NCBI RefSeq assembly: GCF_010183535.1
Contig: NC_071331.1
Span: forward strand, 20,398,001-20,462,000
Reading direction: 5' to 3'
Source of the DNA: Caenorhabditis remanei
Taxonomy: Eukaryota; Nematoda; Chromadorea; Rhabditida; Rhabditidae
Length of the DNA: 64,000 nucleotides
Shown: positions 1 through 11,900 of the stretch, in pieces
Position numbering within the stretch: position 1 is the first letter of the stretch
How the letters are laid out: each line of letters begins with the position of its first letter
Made by a program: the position numbers and the translations under genes
Notes under the pieces: generated by a model
Database searches by the model: none
Seen by the model: only the letters and a program-made list of their open reading frames with translations
Told to the model about the DNA's origin: nothing

Positions 1-2983
1 AGTTCTCCAGCCACTCGGTTCAATACACAAGTGCTCCGAGTGCTTTCCTAGCTCTTCAGGATTTCTTGACCAAGTTCTTGTCCATTGACCATAACATAAC
101 AGTTATCGAGGAGAAGGCAGCAGCGTTAGTTTTAGATAAAAATAACTATACTAATATAATACAAATTTCAGATTCCCATGGACCATCGTTGCTGGAGTAG
201 CACTCTCTTTGATCATCTTATTCTTCACTGGAATGACTGCTTCGTTCTTTTGGGAGCGACACAAAAGTCGACGTGGATACATGAAGGCGAGACTGAATGC
301 GTGGCGTGAGAAGGGAGCGTCGAGTGATGAGCTGATGTTGTGGGTACGTGGGAGACGGTATAAAAGTTCAAAGAAGTGGTCCGAAGTTCACAATGGGACA
401 GAAACGATTGTGAGACATAAGGAGAGACAGTGTGAGAAGGTGAAGATTCCGAAGAAGTTTAAGAAAGTTAGCAGGTAAGTTGGTGAAATAGAAAGTGCAA
501 ATGCATATGAAATGCATATTAGTTTGTCACAGTTCTTACAACTGCGCTCCACGGAAAAAATTTCTATTTTCTTTGAATCTCTCAATTTTTCACAAAATTT
601 TTTTATCGTGCCGGTAGAGCGCGGTTGTAAGAAGCATGTCGTAGTCAAAAATGCTCGAATCCAAAAAACTTTTGGTTTTCAGGAAAACCAAATTTCCGCG
701 CATTTTTTGTAACTTCCGGATTCACATTGAGCCACCTATTTAGCTCCGGATCCTCTCTGGAAAGACAAAAGTCGATGCTCAGCGAATTGGTCCTAGTAAA
801 TAAGTTCTAACTGGTTCATAAAACCTGAGAATCCGCGCTCCAATAGACTTAGAAATTTTAAACTCCGTATCTTCTCCGACGCCTCCTGAGTCGATACTCA
901 GCAAATTCGTATGACGAAGTGATACGCAGGATGATCCCTGACAAGATAGTGAATCCTCAGGACCCGCGCCCCCGCTCAATTTGGCGGAAAAATCAAATTT
1001 TACTCTCATTTATTCACGTACATTTTCTGTGACTTCCGGGTTTTATAAGTCATTTTGAGCCAATTATTTAGCTCCGTATCCTCTCTGGAACGGCGAGAGT
1101 CGATGCTCAGCGAATTAGCTCCTCTTCGACATTCAGCAAATTTGCGCGGCTATCATCAGATAGGTGATACGCAGAATGACCCCTTCGTGGGGTGCGTTAT
1201 CCTCAGAAACCGCGCCCCGCTACACTTGGCGGGAAATTCAAGTTTTATTGGCTGCGTCATTGTAGAGAATTGATACGTAGCTTAATTGCACTGTATTTTT
1301 GAAATCCTTCCTCCTGAAAATGAATTTGAAACTTACTGTAAAATACTTTTGAAATCTTTTAAGCTCCGCGCCAATTTTTTTACCGAGTACGGCAGGGCGC
1401 GATTGCTTAAAAGTGCTCATCCAACACAAATTTGGGGATTTCGTATTTACGCCTCGCTTTTTCGGCGATAGATACTGAGAGTCGCTACGCAGCAAAAACC
1501 TCAACTCCTCAACCAAATTTGTTTCAGAAGCCCCGGTGTGATCCGCTGCAATCCGGCTACCGCAGTCTCCTACAAATACGGTATCTTCCCATGGACTAGA
1601 CTAACAATCCACGCAAATTGGATCGTCACAGCCGATGGAAAAGAGTTCATTGCGACGCAGGCACCTGTGAAAAATGAAGATGGATTGAGGAATACAGATG
1701 TAGACTTTTGGAGAATGGTGATCATGTCCAAATCGGATACAATCGTCATGCTGTGTAAAAAGATGGAAATGTTTGAAGGGAAAGAATTCCGAGTGTGTGG
1801 AGAGTACTTTAGTGAGGAAGAGGCAACACAAATACAGTGTGGACCCTATACGATCGCTACACTTTGTGTAATGCCACTGGCTAACGATGTGATCAAGAGA
1901 ACCCTTAGTGTTACCTATAAGAAGTGAGTTTTCAAATTTTCAGATTTTCAGATAAGACTCAATTTCTTGTAGTTTCACAAAAGAGATCACCCACTATCAA
2001 TTCGTCAACTGGTCCTTGTCAAGTCATCCGCCAGACCATGCCAATGTTCTTGAATTGATGAAAGAAGTTTATAAAAGTAATGTGAGTTGATATAGGGGGG
2101 GGGGGGAGGATGGTACCGGATTACGGTCAATTTACAACTGCGCTCTACCCGAATGGCATTGAAAAATGTCTATTTTTTCTTGAGGCTCTCAATTTTGCAC
2201 ACTATTTTCTTGAATTTCAATAGAGCGCAATTGTTAAAAGCGTGCCGTAAAATAATAGTAGACTGGAAAATGATTTTTCGAAAATCTGATTTTCTAGAAA
2301 ATCGGGAACTTGAGAACATGTTTTGAGATGAGTAGAAAAATATAGACATTCCACTCGTAATAACATTCAAAATATGATGGCCGAACTGTTTTTGTTGTGT
2401 TTCTAGGCCACCTGAAGTTTTTCATCGTCACATTTGCGATTATTTTTAACGTTTTTCATAACTGTTCTTGAATCGTGCACTCTTTTATCAGTACTGATAG
2501 GCTGACAACATTAAAAACTAGTCGAAATTTAAGAATGATCTAGCATGCACTGACACCGCTTTGAAATTTTGGGCTGAAAGTTTGGAGCTTGGAAGTTTTT
2601 TTTTGTTAGGATTATTGATTGTTACGACAAGCAATACTTGTCCAATGAGACAATCGAAAATCATAAATTTTCTTGTTTTCTGAATTTCAAAATATTCTGT
2701 TTTCCAGAAACCGATCGTTGTCCACTGCACTGATGGTGCCGCCCGAACCATGGACTTTATCGCTCTCCGTTACATTTATGAAGAAGTTATTCGTGATGCC
2801 ACCATTGTTTTCGGTGACTGCTGCCTTAAACTCCGTGATTGTCGCTGGTACAGCTTCCAAAATGCCATTCAATCCCAATGGGTTGAAGCGGGTGTCGTTC
2901 GTCAGATTAAGATGGCTCCACATCAGGAGGAGATTGATGAGATCTACCAGAAATTGCTTAATTACCTTAATCGTGAGAAATAG
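1..2983 (+). CDS. PTP-A: receptor-type PTP-like protein, 5' end outside the window
   Basis: Spliced model from exons 1-124, 172-474, 1528-1923, 1973-2081 and 2708-2983 (TAG), all with GT-AG boundaries and matching phases, giving 401 visible residues. The first 41 residues match the end of the PTP-C ectodomain at 10556-10680. A hydrophobic helix (about residues 44-68, exon at 172) is followed by a basic stop-transfer segment, then a PTP domain from about residue 142. PTP landmarks are HANWI, FIATQAP, VDFWRMV, IVMLC and the signature VHCTDGAART with Cys317 and Arg323. The WPD loop reads NWSLSSHPPD, so the usual catalytic Asp is missing. From knowledge of the family this suggests a weak or inactive phosphatase acting at the cytoplasmic face of a membrane. 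It heads a same-strand array with PTP-B, C and D. The missing 5' part probably encodes a signal peptide and WSN domain, by inference from PTP-C. Confidence 0.88.
531..640. repeat. Palindromic ACAACTGCGCTC repeat, copy 1
   Basis: Imperfect inverted repeat in intron 2 of PTP-A. It opens with TTCTTACAACTGCGCTCCAC and closes with the near complement GTAGAGCGCGGTTGTAAGAA around a T-rich core of about 70 bases. Other copies are at 2131-2250, 15546-15660, 18340-18452, 51135-51212 and 63319-63437. It has the form of a small non-autonomous fold-back (MITE-like) repeat. Confidence 0.75.
706..1265. repeat. Tandem direct duplication of about 300 bp in PTP-A intron 2
   Basis: Two diverged copies follow one another (about 706-1015 and 1031-1260). 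Both contain, in order, a 'gagcca..atttagctccg.atcctctctgga' block (710-765 and 1055-1090), 'gtcgatgctcagcgaatt' (771 and 1099), 'gtgatacgca' (919 and 1163) and a 'cgcgcccc' block near 965 and 1213. The rest of this 1,053-base intron (475-1527) has one palindrome and no coding signal. Confidence 0.65.
2131..2250. repeat. Palindromic ACAACTGCGCTC repeat, copy 2
   Basis: Same family as 531-640, here in the intron of PTP-A (2082-2707) just before the catalytic exon. It starts TTTACAACTGCGCTCTACCC and ends AATAGAGCGCAATTGTTAAAA. The remaining part of the intron is AT-rich with nothing else recognisable. Confidence 0.7.
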
Positions 2984-3058
2984 AGATTTGAAGAAGAGGA
3001 AGAGCTACTTGTAATTCAATATGTGTCTTTCCTTTCCATACTTGTGAACATACCTGTG

Positions 3059-3064
3059 AATAAA
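3059..3064 (+). terminator. Polyadenylation signal of PTP-A
   Basis: AATAAA 76 bases after the TAG of PTP-A, in AT-rich 3' flank. Confidence 0.6.
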
Positions 3065-3210
3065 AGTTTTGTGTATATTGAAAGTTATGAGAATTGATGG
3101 AACAGGAATCCAAAATTTAACAGCTCTTCGAACCTGCTCACATCAAAAAACACCGATACCTCGAATAAAGAAAGTCCGATTTTGAAATGTAATTTTAAAG
3201 TTTAAAAAAA

Positions 3211-3270
3211 AAAACTTTTTGCACCAGTGCGAGTCGAACCCTGATCGTCAAATGAGCAAAGTGACCAGAA
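3211..3270 (-). pseudogene. tRNA-like remnant
   Basis: Read on the minus strand, 3241-3226 gives GGGTTCGACTCG, a T-arm/B-box (consensus GGTTCGANNCC, last base changed). It is followed by CACTGG, which can pair with CCAG near 3270, and then by an A and T run. No normal D-arm or full-length cloverleaf is visible, so this looks like a deleted tRNA-derived sequence rather than a working gene. The flanking spacer 2984-3457 has no other feature. Confidence 0.3.
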
Positions 3271-3457
3271 CTGGAAAAAAATTTCAAGAAAAAAAAACAT
3301 TCAAATTCCTTTTACTATTTTGAGAATGTCCGCGTGGCCTTCTCTAGTTATTTTTCACATGACCCACGTGTCTACAAATCAATTTTTTCAATTTTCTCCA
3401 CATCTTCTTCACTTATGAATTCCAACAATTCGATGTCGACAGATAATAAGAAATCGG

Positions 3458-5318
3458 ATGGAGGTCTCTGGCCGTAAGTTTAAGTTTTTTTTCGATTTTG
3501 AGAATTTGTTTTGCAGTTTCCTTTCTTGTCATTATACCAATGATTTGTTGGTGTCAACAATGGTTATGCTTCTCGAAAAAGAAGAAAAAAGTCGACTGTT
3601 CAATAATTGATTTGGATGAGAAAGAAGATCACATTCCACCATTATCAGAGGACCTTCTCGTCGTTGTCACGGGTAGTATGACATTTGGTACGCATTTTGA
3701 TAAGTATGAGCAGTGGATTAGACTCTTGAAAAAGGTTATGGACCAGAAACGAGATGAGACAAGAGAATATCCATTCCGAAGACTTTCAGTCCAGAAATAT
3801 CGGTTAGTTCATGGTTTCGAAACGTCCTGTTTTGAAATGAGCTGTTTTGATAACAAATCCCATCACACAGCAGTGCGAGGCGTAAGGTCGCGGAAACGCG
3901 CTCCGTCGAACAACGGTTGGCACGGTGCCAAAAGAGACATATTTCAATAAAAACCGCGACGCACACGCAACGCGACTCGGGGAAAAAATTCGAATCTTTT
4001 CGTTGACCTTATGCCTCGCACCCCTGTGCCATCGCAAAGAAAAAAATCCTTGAAATTTCAGAAAGCGTTCGATCAAACTAAATCCGCTCAACTCCCTCCA
4101 AACACTTCATGGCAATCTTATCCGGACAAGAACCAATACTATATTCTATGCAACACAGGTACTTTTAGCCCTGTTGGTAAAAAAAATTTCAAAAAAATTT
4201 CAGATGCCAATGGAAAATGTGGATACTCTGGTTGACACTCGTATTGATTTTCTCGCATTGATCATGAAGGATGAAATCGAAATCGTTGTGATGTTGGGTC
4301 CGACTCGACCTTTTGACGGAAAGCAGTATGTTGCGTTGAATGGAATGTATTTCTGTGAAGCAACCGGAGGAATTGTATCGATTGGATCGTATATTGTGGA
4401 GACTGTGAAAGAGGAACCATTTCTGATTAATGGAGTGCATTTCAAGGATATTTCAATGAGAACACTCAAGATTACTGATAAGAAGAAACAGTCTCGAACA
4501 ATCAGACAATACCAATATACCACATGGAATGAAAAGGAAAACCCACCACCGAATGGATATGAAACTGTTTATGAGCTTATGAAGAGAGTCAAGATGTCTC
4601 AGGTAAGTGTTGGTGCAGTGGTTGTCCCACAGAGTAGGTTTTTAATGGATCATACAAATCAAAGGTAGAGCTTCATTTTTGCAGGTGACACTTTTTTTGT
4701 ACGAACATTCCCTAGAGAGTTATGATCATTTTAAGTTGACAGCTCAAAAAACACTTTGAGACGATTTGAGGGAGAAATTACTTTGTCGATATGTAACTTG
4801 CTAGGAAGTGTCCGTACAAAAAAGTTGTCAACTACAAAAATGGAGTATTAATCTTGGTCTGTTTGATCCCATAAAAAGTTATTTTGTGGAACAGTTAGTT
4901 TTACTATGACACACTCTCAAAGTTGGAAATTTTCAAAATGGCGAAATATGATATCTTTTTGGCCGGTATTCTATATTTTTTACGTCTAAAACCATAAGTT
5001 TTTGTTTTTCAGAAACCAATAATGGTTCATTGCACATATGGTATTGGTCGTACAATGTTATTCATAGGGCTCGAGTACATAACGAGTCACTTGGAGATAC
5101 ATGACGACTGGACTTTCAAGGACGCTTTTGAGAAATTGATCGAAAAACGTTATTGCTCATTTCTAAATGCTGGACAAATCGGATGGTTGGAAGTTGGTGT
5201 TGTATATTTCATGGTCAGAAAATATGAACTCGAATGGGTCATGTTTGAAGAATTCAATAGAAAGTATTTGGAGATGTGCCAGGGGAGTTGGGGTCCCGGA
5301 GGATATGGTGCCAAGTGA
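3458..5318 (+). CDS. PTP-B: short membrane-anchored PTP-like protein
   Basis: Exons 3458-3473, 3517-3802, 4062-4158, 4204-4602 and 5013-5318 (TGA) give 367 residues. The N-terminus is one hydrophobic helix (about residues 6-25), then a Lys-rich run (KKKKK), so a membrane anchor without ectodomain. PTP landmarks are degenerate: IFYATQ, DFLALI where DFW is usual, IVVMLG, and VHCTYGIGRT with Cys273 and Arg279 intact. The WPD loop is TTWNEKENPPP, with no Asp, which predicts a pseudophosphatase-like domain. The 5' end is uncertain. The best acceptor (TTTTGCAG, 3516) fits the ATG at 3458. A longer start at 3415 (MNSNNSMSTD...) only stays in frame if the poor acceptor TTTTGAG at 3502 is used, giving 386 residues. 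It lies 474 bases after PTP-A in the same orientation. Confidence 0.8.
4610..4897. repeat. Palindromic GTTGACAACTTTTTTGTACG repeat, copy 1
   Basis: Inverted repeat filling most of the PTP-B intron 4603-5012. The left half has 'gtcccacagagtaggttt..aatggatcatacaaatcaaaggtagag' and the right half its complement ending 'ctgtttgatcccataaaaag'. Inner arms carry TTTTTTGTACG and CGTACAAAAAAGTTG. Further copies are at 10703-11076, 13825-14180 and 16226-16567, all inside this PTP array. Confidence 0.75.
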
Positions 5319-5424
5319 TTCAATCAGTGATTTATGAGTAATTCAATTGTATCATTCAAAGTGTGACAATAATCACTTCATTTTTTTGTAGTGAACCTAG
5401 AACTCGATTATTTTTTGAACCCAG

Positions 5425-5430
5425 AATAAA
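5425..5430 (+). terminator. Polyadenylation signal of PTP-B
   Basis: AATAAA about 107 bases after the PTP-B stop codon. Confidence 0.55.
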
Positions 5431-5534
5431 TGTTTACTGTCACACTGTTTCTTGAATCCTTTTATTGTTTTTTTTTACTTGAAAATCAATAAAACATTAT
5501 CCAAATCTCGACTAGAGAATCTTAAAAGTTCATT

Positions 5535-5755
5535 ACAAAAACTGCGAAAAAAAATTCGCGTACCCGGGGCCAAACCCACACCCTTCCTCATGCCAAACTT
5601 TGACCTCGTAGCCAAACTTTGACCTCATTTTTCTCGAATACCAGGCCTCGAGAGTGAAAACTGAACATATATTTAGAATCAGCGTTCTCTCAGCTTTCCA
5701 ACGATATAGGTCGCGACCCATAACTCCACGGTCACTTGGAGGCGTTCCCTAGTTA
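5535..5755. repeat. Dispersed repeat, half copy of the 49911-50252 fold-back
   Basis: Contains 'ccaaactttgacctcg', 'cgaataccaggcctcgag', 'ctctcagctttccaacgata' and 'cataactccacggtcac', also found in the right arm of the fold-back at 49911-50252. Only one arm is present here. Spacer 5319-5981 otherwise shows no gene. Confidence 0.65.
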
Positions 5756-5981
5756 AAAATCAATAGTTTTTACTGATTTCCCACGTGAATTACAAAAAGT
5801 TCCAGAAGTGTTTCATTTTCCACGTAAACTACCTCTTTTTTTGAAAAAATTCCAGAAGCTTCTCGAAATCCACGTGAACCAAAACAATTTTTTTTAACCC
5901 TGACCGCCCTTGTAACACGTTTCCAAAAATGCCAACGTTGTTCGAACTTTCAAAAAAAAATTATTTCGGTTCTCCTCAACC

Positions 5982-8900
5982 ATGAAAATACGAATGAAGG
6001 AGCAATTAGTATCTATCAGATGCAATCAAATGCTGATGATATTGATTTTACATTTACTGCTCGTTCAAGTAGCAAGTGGTGAGTTAATGAAATAGTCTGG
6101 CACCGATGGTTACAGTACATTTTTCAGGGTTCCCTATCGGAAATTCCGATTCTTCAAGTCAAGATGTCCATCGTTCGGGTAGCCGACACCTTCAGCCTCG
6201 AGGGATGCGAAGTTCTTCAGAATACGGTACCTTATTAGTAGCGCACTTTGTTTTTGAAATGCACCCCATGTTTGCGGTGGAGCGCAGTTGCAATAAAAAT
6301 ATTGGACTAATAGGGAAACGCTATAAGCGAAGCTGCTGTAAAATTATAGCGCTGTGATGTTTTCTGTCGATTTGACGTGGCAGAAATTTTTGTGTATTTT
6401 TTCTTTTTCTTTTTTTTCGTTTTTTTAATGTTCTCGAAGGAACTCATATGGATTCTACAAAGCTAAACTATCGGAGAAAGAGCAAATTTTCTATAATGTT
6501 TGCAATTGTGTGCATTGAGAAGTTGCGCCTTACCGCACTCACTGCAAAGATTAAAGATTTGGCGCCAAATTCGAAATTTACAGTTTTCTTAGCCTAGCAA
6601 GCGGGTTAGTTTTTGCGCTCCACCGCACTTATTGCGCATTTTTTCTCATTTTCCTAGTTTGGCGGTAGTCTAAAATGTGAGGATGTTGAATGGCTATTTG
6701 TAAGGCATTCCTGTAGAGCATGACGTTGCTCCAGAACTCACCAGAGTTGCAGGGAATTTTCATTTTTTATATTTTTATATTTCCTCGTTTTTCATTAAAA
6801 GATTTCCGACTTCCGGGTCAGGGTTGCCACCGAAACTGTTTTTTATTGATTTTTCGGGTTTTCTTCAATTTTTGGACAAATAAATTTTATTTTTCGGGTC
6901 GCGCAAACAAATTTCAAACCAAATACCGCCAGAAATGTGAAATGATTTCAAAATTTCGCTCTCACTGTTTCTGTAATTTGCTAATTTCAGTCATTTCGCT
7001 TTTCTGCCACCTTCTCTTCTTAAACCCACTAGGTATGGGGGGTGAATGTTTTGTAATTTGAAAAACGTTACAATTTTTCATTTCTCACTAGCAAAAATGT
7101 CACGCTTTGTTGACCGTTAATAACTTTGTCCGTTTTTCACATTTTCACCTAATTTTTATTTGACTATTAGGAATAGGCTGTCCCGTCATTCCTGGAAAAT
7201 TTGGTGTTGATACCATCATTGGTGACCGAGCTATGGGCCATAGAGTGAAAGTCACTTTTTTTAGCTTGAAAAGTTTGTATTTTTAAGTGTTTTTCAGTGA
7301 AAATACATTCGTGACCTTTCAATGACCAAGGCCTAGAACAGTGACAATAACAAATTTATTTCCATTCATTTCAATTAGGAGTAAGTAGGCGGCTATAATT
7401 AAAGGCCCGGGAAGAACGTCACCCGCCTAATAAAAAAAAATAAAGGTGGCAGACAGGGCCAAAGGCCCGGTTTTACTCTGGCTCAGGGCCGCAGGCCCTG
7501 GAACTCTTGGAGACCCGGGAAGCATAGCGGACCCCGCCGGCAGGCGGGTGACGCTAGTCTGCAACCTTCTCTTCTTAAACCCATTAGGTATGGGGGGTGA
7601 ATGATTTGTAATTTGAAAAACGTTACAATTTTTTCATTTCTCACTAGCCAAAATGTCACGCTTTGTTGACCGTTAATAACTTTGTTCGTTTTCCACATTT
7701 TCACCTAATTTTTTTTTGACTATTAGGAATAGGCTGTCCCGTCATTCCTGGAAAGTTTGGTGTTGATACCATTATTGGTGACCGAGCTATGATCCGTAAA
7801 GTGAAAGTCACTTTTTTTAGCTTGAAAAGTTTGTATTTTTAAGTGTTTTTCAGTGAAAATACATTCGTGACCTTTCAATGACCAAGGCCTAGAACAGTGA
7901 CAATAACAAATTTATTTCCATTCATTTCAATTAGGAGTAAGTAGGCGGCTATAATTAAAGGCCCGGGAAGAATTTCTGGCGCAGGGCAACAGGGCCGAAG
8001 GCCCGGTTTTACTCTGGCTCAGGGCCGCAGGCCCTGGAACTCTTGAAGACCCGGGAAGCATAGCGGACCCCGCCGGCAGGCGGGTGACGCTAGTCGATTA
8101 CATTTTTATTATTCGGTTGTCAAAAATGTTTTTTCGGCGGCAGCCCTGTTCCGGATATGGATTTGAAACTTCCCTGCAACTCTGGTGTTCACCGTCCATA
8201 CCCAAAAGAACTCAACTCATTCACAAGTTTCCAGACCACGATCCCGGGGATTTCGAAATACTCGGTTTCAAGTTCTTCCCGTCAAAATACTTCTCTAACC
8301 GCAACATCCGAAATGGTATGAAAACCTCACCTTTCTTGTTTTTAATCCAGATTTCTATTCTAGCAAATGAAAAATCAGCGGAATTCCTGAAACACACCAC
8401 CGTCGTCGCCCACATCATCAATGGAATCTCCCTGCAGACTGGTCTTCTCAATGGGAATATTTCGATTGACAATGTAGTTGGAGAGCTTCTTGGTTTCGGA
8501 AATGTCCAATTGCCAGCTGTCATCAACTTCAAACCGGATGGAATCATTGAATCGGCAAAGAAGATGAAGAGTATTCGGGATTCAATTGATGACAATGTGA
8601 TGGCTGTGATGACTCAGATATTGGAATGGGATAGATGGATTGCCAATGCGGGGACCATTGAAAACACTGATTTCACGAAGCTTCCTGGTGTTTCTGAGTA
8701 CTTCAAGGAAGTGAAAAGTCTCAATGCCGGTTTTAACTTCAGTTTTATAAGCGAAGCTAAAAAAGGATCAGTTGGAGTGAGTGCAATGCTTAATGCAATC
8801 AAAGGAAATGTCGAGGACAGCTCATTGACAGAGAGTGATTATTTCTTAGTTATTGGAAATATCAAATCATTGCGAATTCGCTTCAATACCTCTGTTGCTG

Positions 8901-11900
8901 CTATGAAGCTTCTGAAAGCAGAGTCGGAAAAGTTGATTAAGTTGAAATGGGTTATAGGTAAAGAAAATCCGTTCAAACCACTACGAACAGTCACTCAACT
9001 TATGGACAATCGTCCAAAACTCAATCCAATATTCGATTCTTCTCACGTCTTGAAACTCAAAACCAGCATGCAGAATGCTCTAGCTTCAGTCAAAGACATG
9101 AAAACATCAGCAGATGATACCTCACTTGTCACTGAGTTGATGAAAAGTCGAACACAACTGAAAGTGAGAAAATACACAATTGGATTTCCAAATGGTGTAT
9201 CCGAGCTGAAAAAACTGGTGGACGATGTTCGTGACCCGTGGATCGGAAAGATTCTGAATCTCGAAACATCTCAACTGCATGTATTGTCTGATGGTCTGCA
9301 GCCACTTATCGATATAAATGATAAGTTGAGTAAATTGGATGAGAAGTTGAAACCAGTTGCATCCAATAAGTTGTATGAGTCACTTCTCAACTTCAGAGAT
9401 ATTCTGAAAGACCTGGAAGGTATGCCAGCTGATTCGAAAGATTCAATCGATGTTCTCGAAAAGTATGATAGTTGTAAAACAGCTGCAATAGAATCGGTAA
9501 AAACCACTTATTCACCCATCCAAAACTTTCTCACCGCTGTGGATAAGTTGAAAACAAAACTGATGAGTATAATCCAATCGATGGATCGGATCGATGTGGA
9601 CAAGTTGAGTCAAGAGTTGACCGAGTTCACTTATAAACTTGGTGTCTCGAAAAGTGACGGAAAACCACCTGCTGATGACAAAGTGCCAGAGATAATTGCG
9701 GAGTTGAAGAAGACTGATGATCTACAAAAGATGCAGAAACGATTCCAAGACTTTACGACTATGTTTGAAGGTTTTGAGGGTGACAAACTCAGTACAGAGT
9801 ATCAAATGAATGTCACAGCTGGTGAATCCTTAATTAGTGAAATCAACTTCCTCGATGACATTCGGAAGGAGAGAGAAGTGCAGAAATGTCTGAAAAAGCT
9901 TTCTGATAAGTCGACAAAAGTCTTTACGGCAGTTCGAACACTTCATAAAATGAAAGAAGTCGACAGTGGCACTGTCTCAGACGTTGAATCAGCTGCCAAA
10001 GCGGTTTCTGAAGTTTCGAAACATCTAACAACTGTCAACTCAATTCCTGGTGACATGAAGAAAAATGTCAATAATTTAACAGAAGAAATCAACGAGATGC
10101 CGAATTCAGCGACTCATTCTGAAGCAATCGGTCAATCGGTAATGTCACTCAAATACGCGTATAGAATGAAAGAACTTGAGGCGGAAATCGGTCAACTCAA
10201 AGCTGTTGGAGCAGTTGTCGACGTAGAACTTCAGAAGATTGTAGATTCAGATGAGAAGCAGAGAATCGAGAAGTTGTGGGGTAACCACAAAAAGGATATC
10301 GATGATCTGGAAAAGTTGTTGGCTGGAATCAAGTCATTTGATCAAAAACTTGATGTGTCTAAAGCTGGAACAATGGCAGATTACGGTGCTCCTTTGAAAG
10401 AGTTGGTTACGTTCAGTGATATCAAAATGGAATTCAATGAGAAGTCGAAAGCTCTGAGAGCTCTGATCACTCAACCGAACATCGATCAGAAAGTCAAATC
10501 GGATCTGGAAAAGGCCCAAGAGACACTCGATAAGTTATCGGGTCTCGATCTTCAGTTCTCCAGCCACTCGGCTCAATATACAAGTGCTCCGAATGGCTTC
10601 CTGGCTGTTCAGGATTTCTTGACCAAATTCTTGTCCATTGATCGCCACCAGAAAATCATCAACAAGGAGGAGGCAGATCCGTAAGTAAACAAGTTTACAA
10701 TTTGGCATTTTTCAATTGAAAATGCCCAGAGGGTGTTACGATATCCCTGATTGTCCCACAAAGTAAATTATGTATAAACCATACAGAAAAAAGGTAGAAC
10801 TTCATTTTTGTAGTTGACAACTTTTTTGTACGGATACTCCCTAGCAAGTTACATATCGACAATGTAATTTCTCCTTCAAATCGTCCTAAAGTGATTTTTG
10901 AGCTGTCCCCTTAAAATGACCATAACTCTCCAGGGAGTGTCCGTACAAAAAAGTTGCCAACTACAAAAATTTAGGTCTACCTTGGTTCTGTATGGTTTAT
11001 ACATAATTTACCTTGTGGGTCAATCAGGGATACCGTAAAACCCTCTGGTCATTTTCAACTGAAAAAGACCAAATTTTATATTTTACTGCACGGTACTGTA
11101 GCTTCTTCCAATTTATATTCAATCTTCAGATATGTTCCCTACTATGTCGCCGCCGGGATGCTTCTTCTCGTCATCGCTCTCGCAGTCATTGGATACTTTT
11201 ATTATAAGAAACGTGTCGCCAAGAAGGACGCCGGCTTGACTGCTATCCTCGCTTGGATCAAAGACTACGAATTCCGTGACAAGTTTGATGCGACCGTGCA
11301 CTACAAATACTACATCATATCTCTCATCAGTGTTTTCGTTAATTATAGACAGGGGTTCGGATGGTTATCTTTGAAAAGGCATAGGTATGTCTAAAAGGGG
11401 CTCTGATAACTTGACTGAATAACTTTCAGATCTTCTAAAATGCCTATCAACATTGATTCTGCTCTCCAAACAAAGTATGATCTAAGAGAAAAAAAAATTC
11501 ATGCGAATGCATGTGAAATTTTGTGTGGAGATGAAAAAGTAATACTCTACCTAACACAGGTGAGTTTTTTAATTGTTACTTAATTAATTAATTGGTTTCT
11601 TTTCAGGGACCACTTGAGAAAACAAAGAAAAAAAAGAAGCTTATTCATCATGATACTCGTGCAGACTTCTGGGAATTGGTTCTGGGAGAAGGCAGTGAAT
11701 ATATTGTTATGCTCTGTGATTTTGAGGAAGATGGAAAACGCGTGTGCGGTGAATATTTCAAGAAAAAGCTAAATGAAGTTATCGTAATTGGAAAAAGATT
11801 CGAAGTGAAGACGACAGAAGTTAAACAGTCGGGAAAGACTTGGATTCGGAAGCTGGAGATCACGGACAAAAGGTGAGTTATATGTAAAATGGGATTTTGA

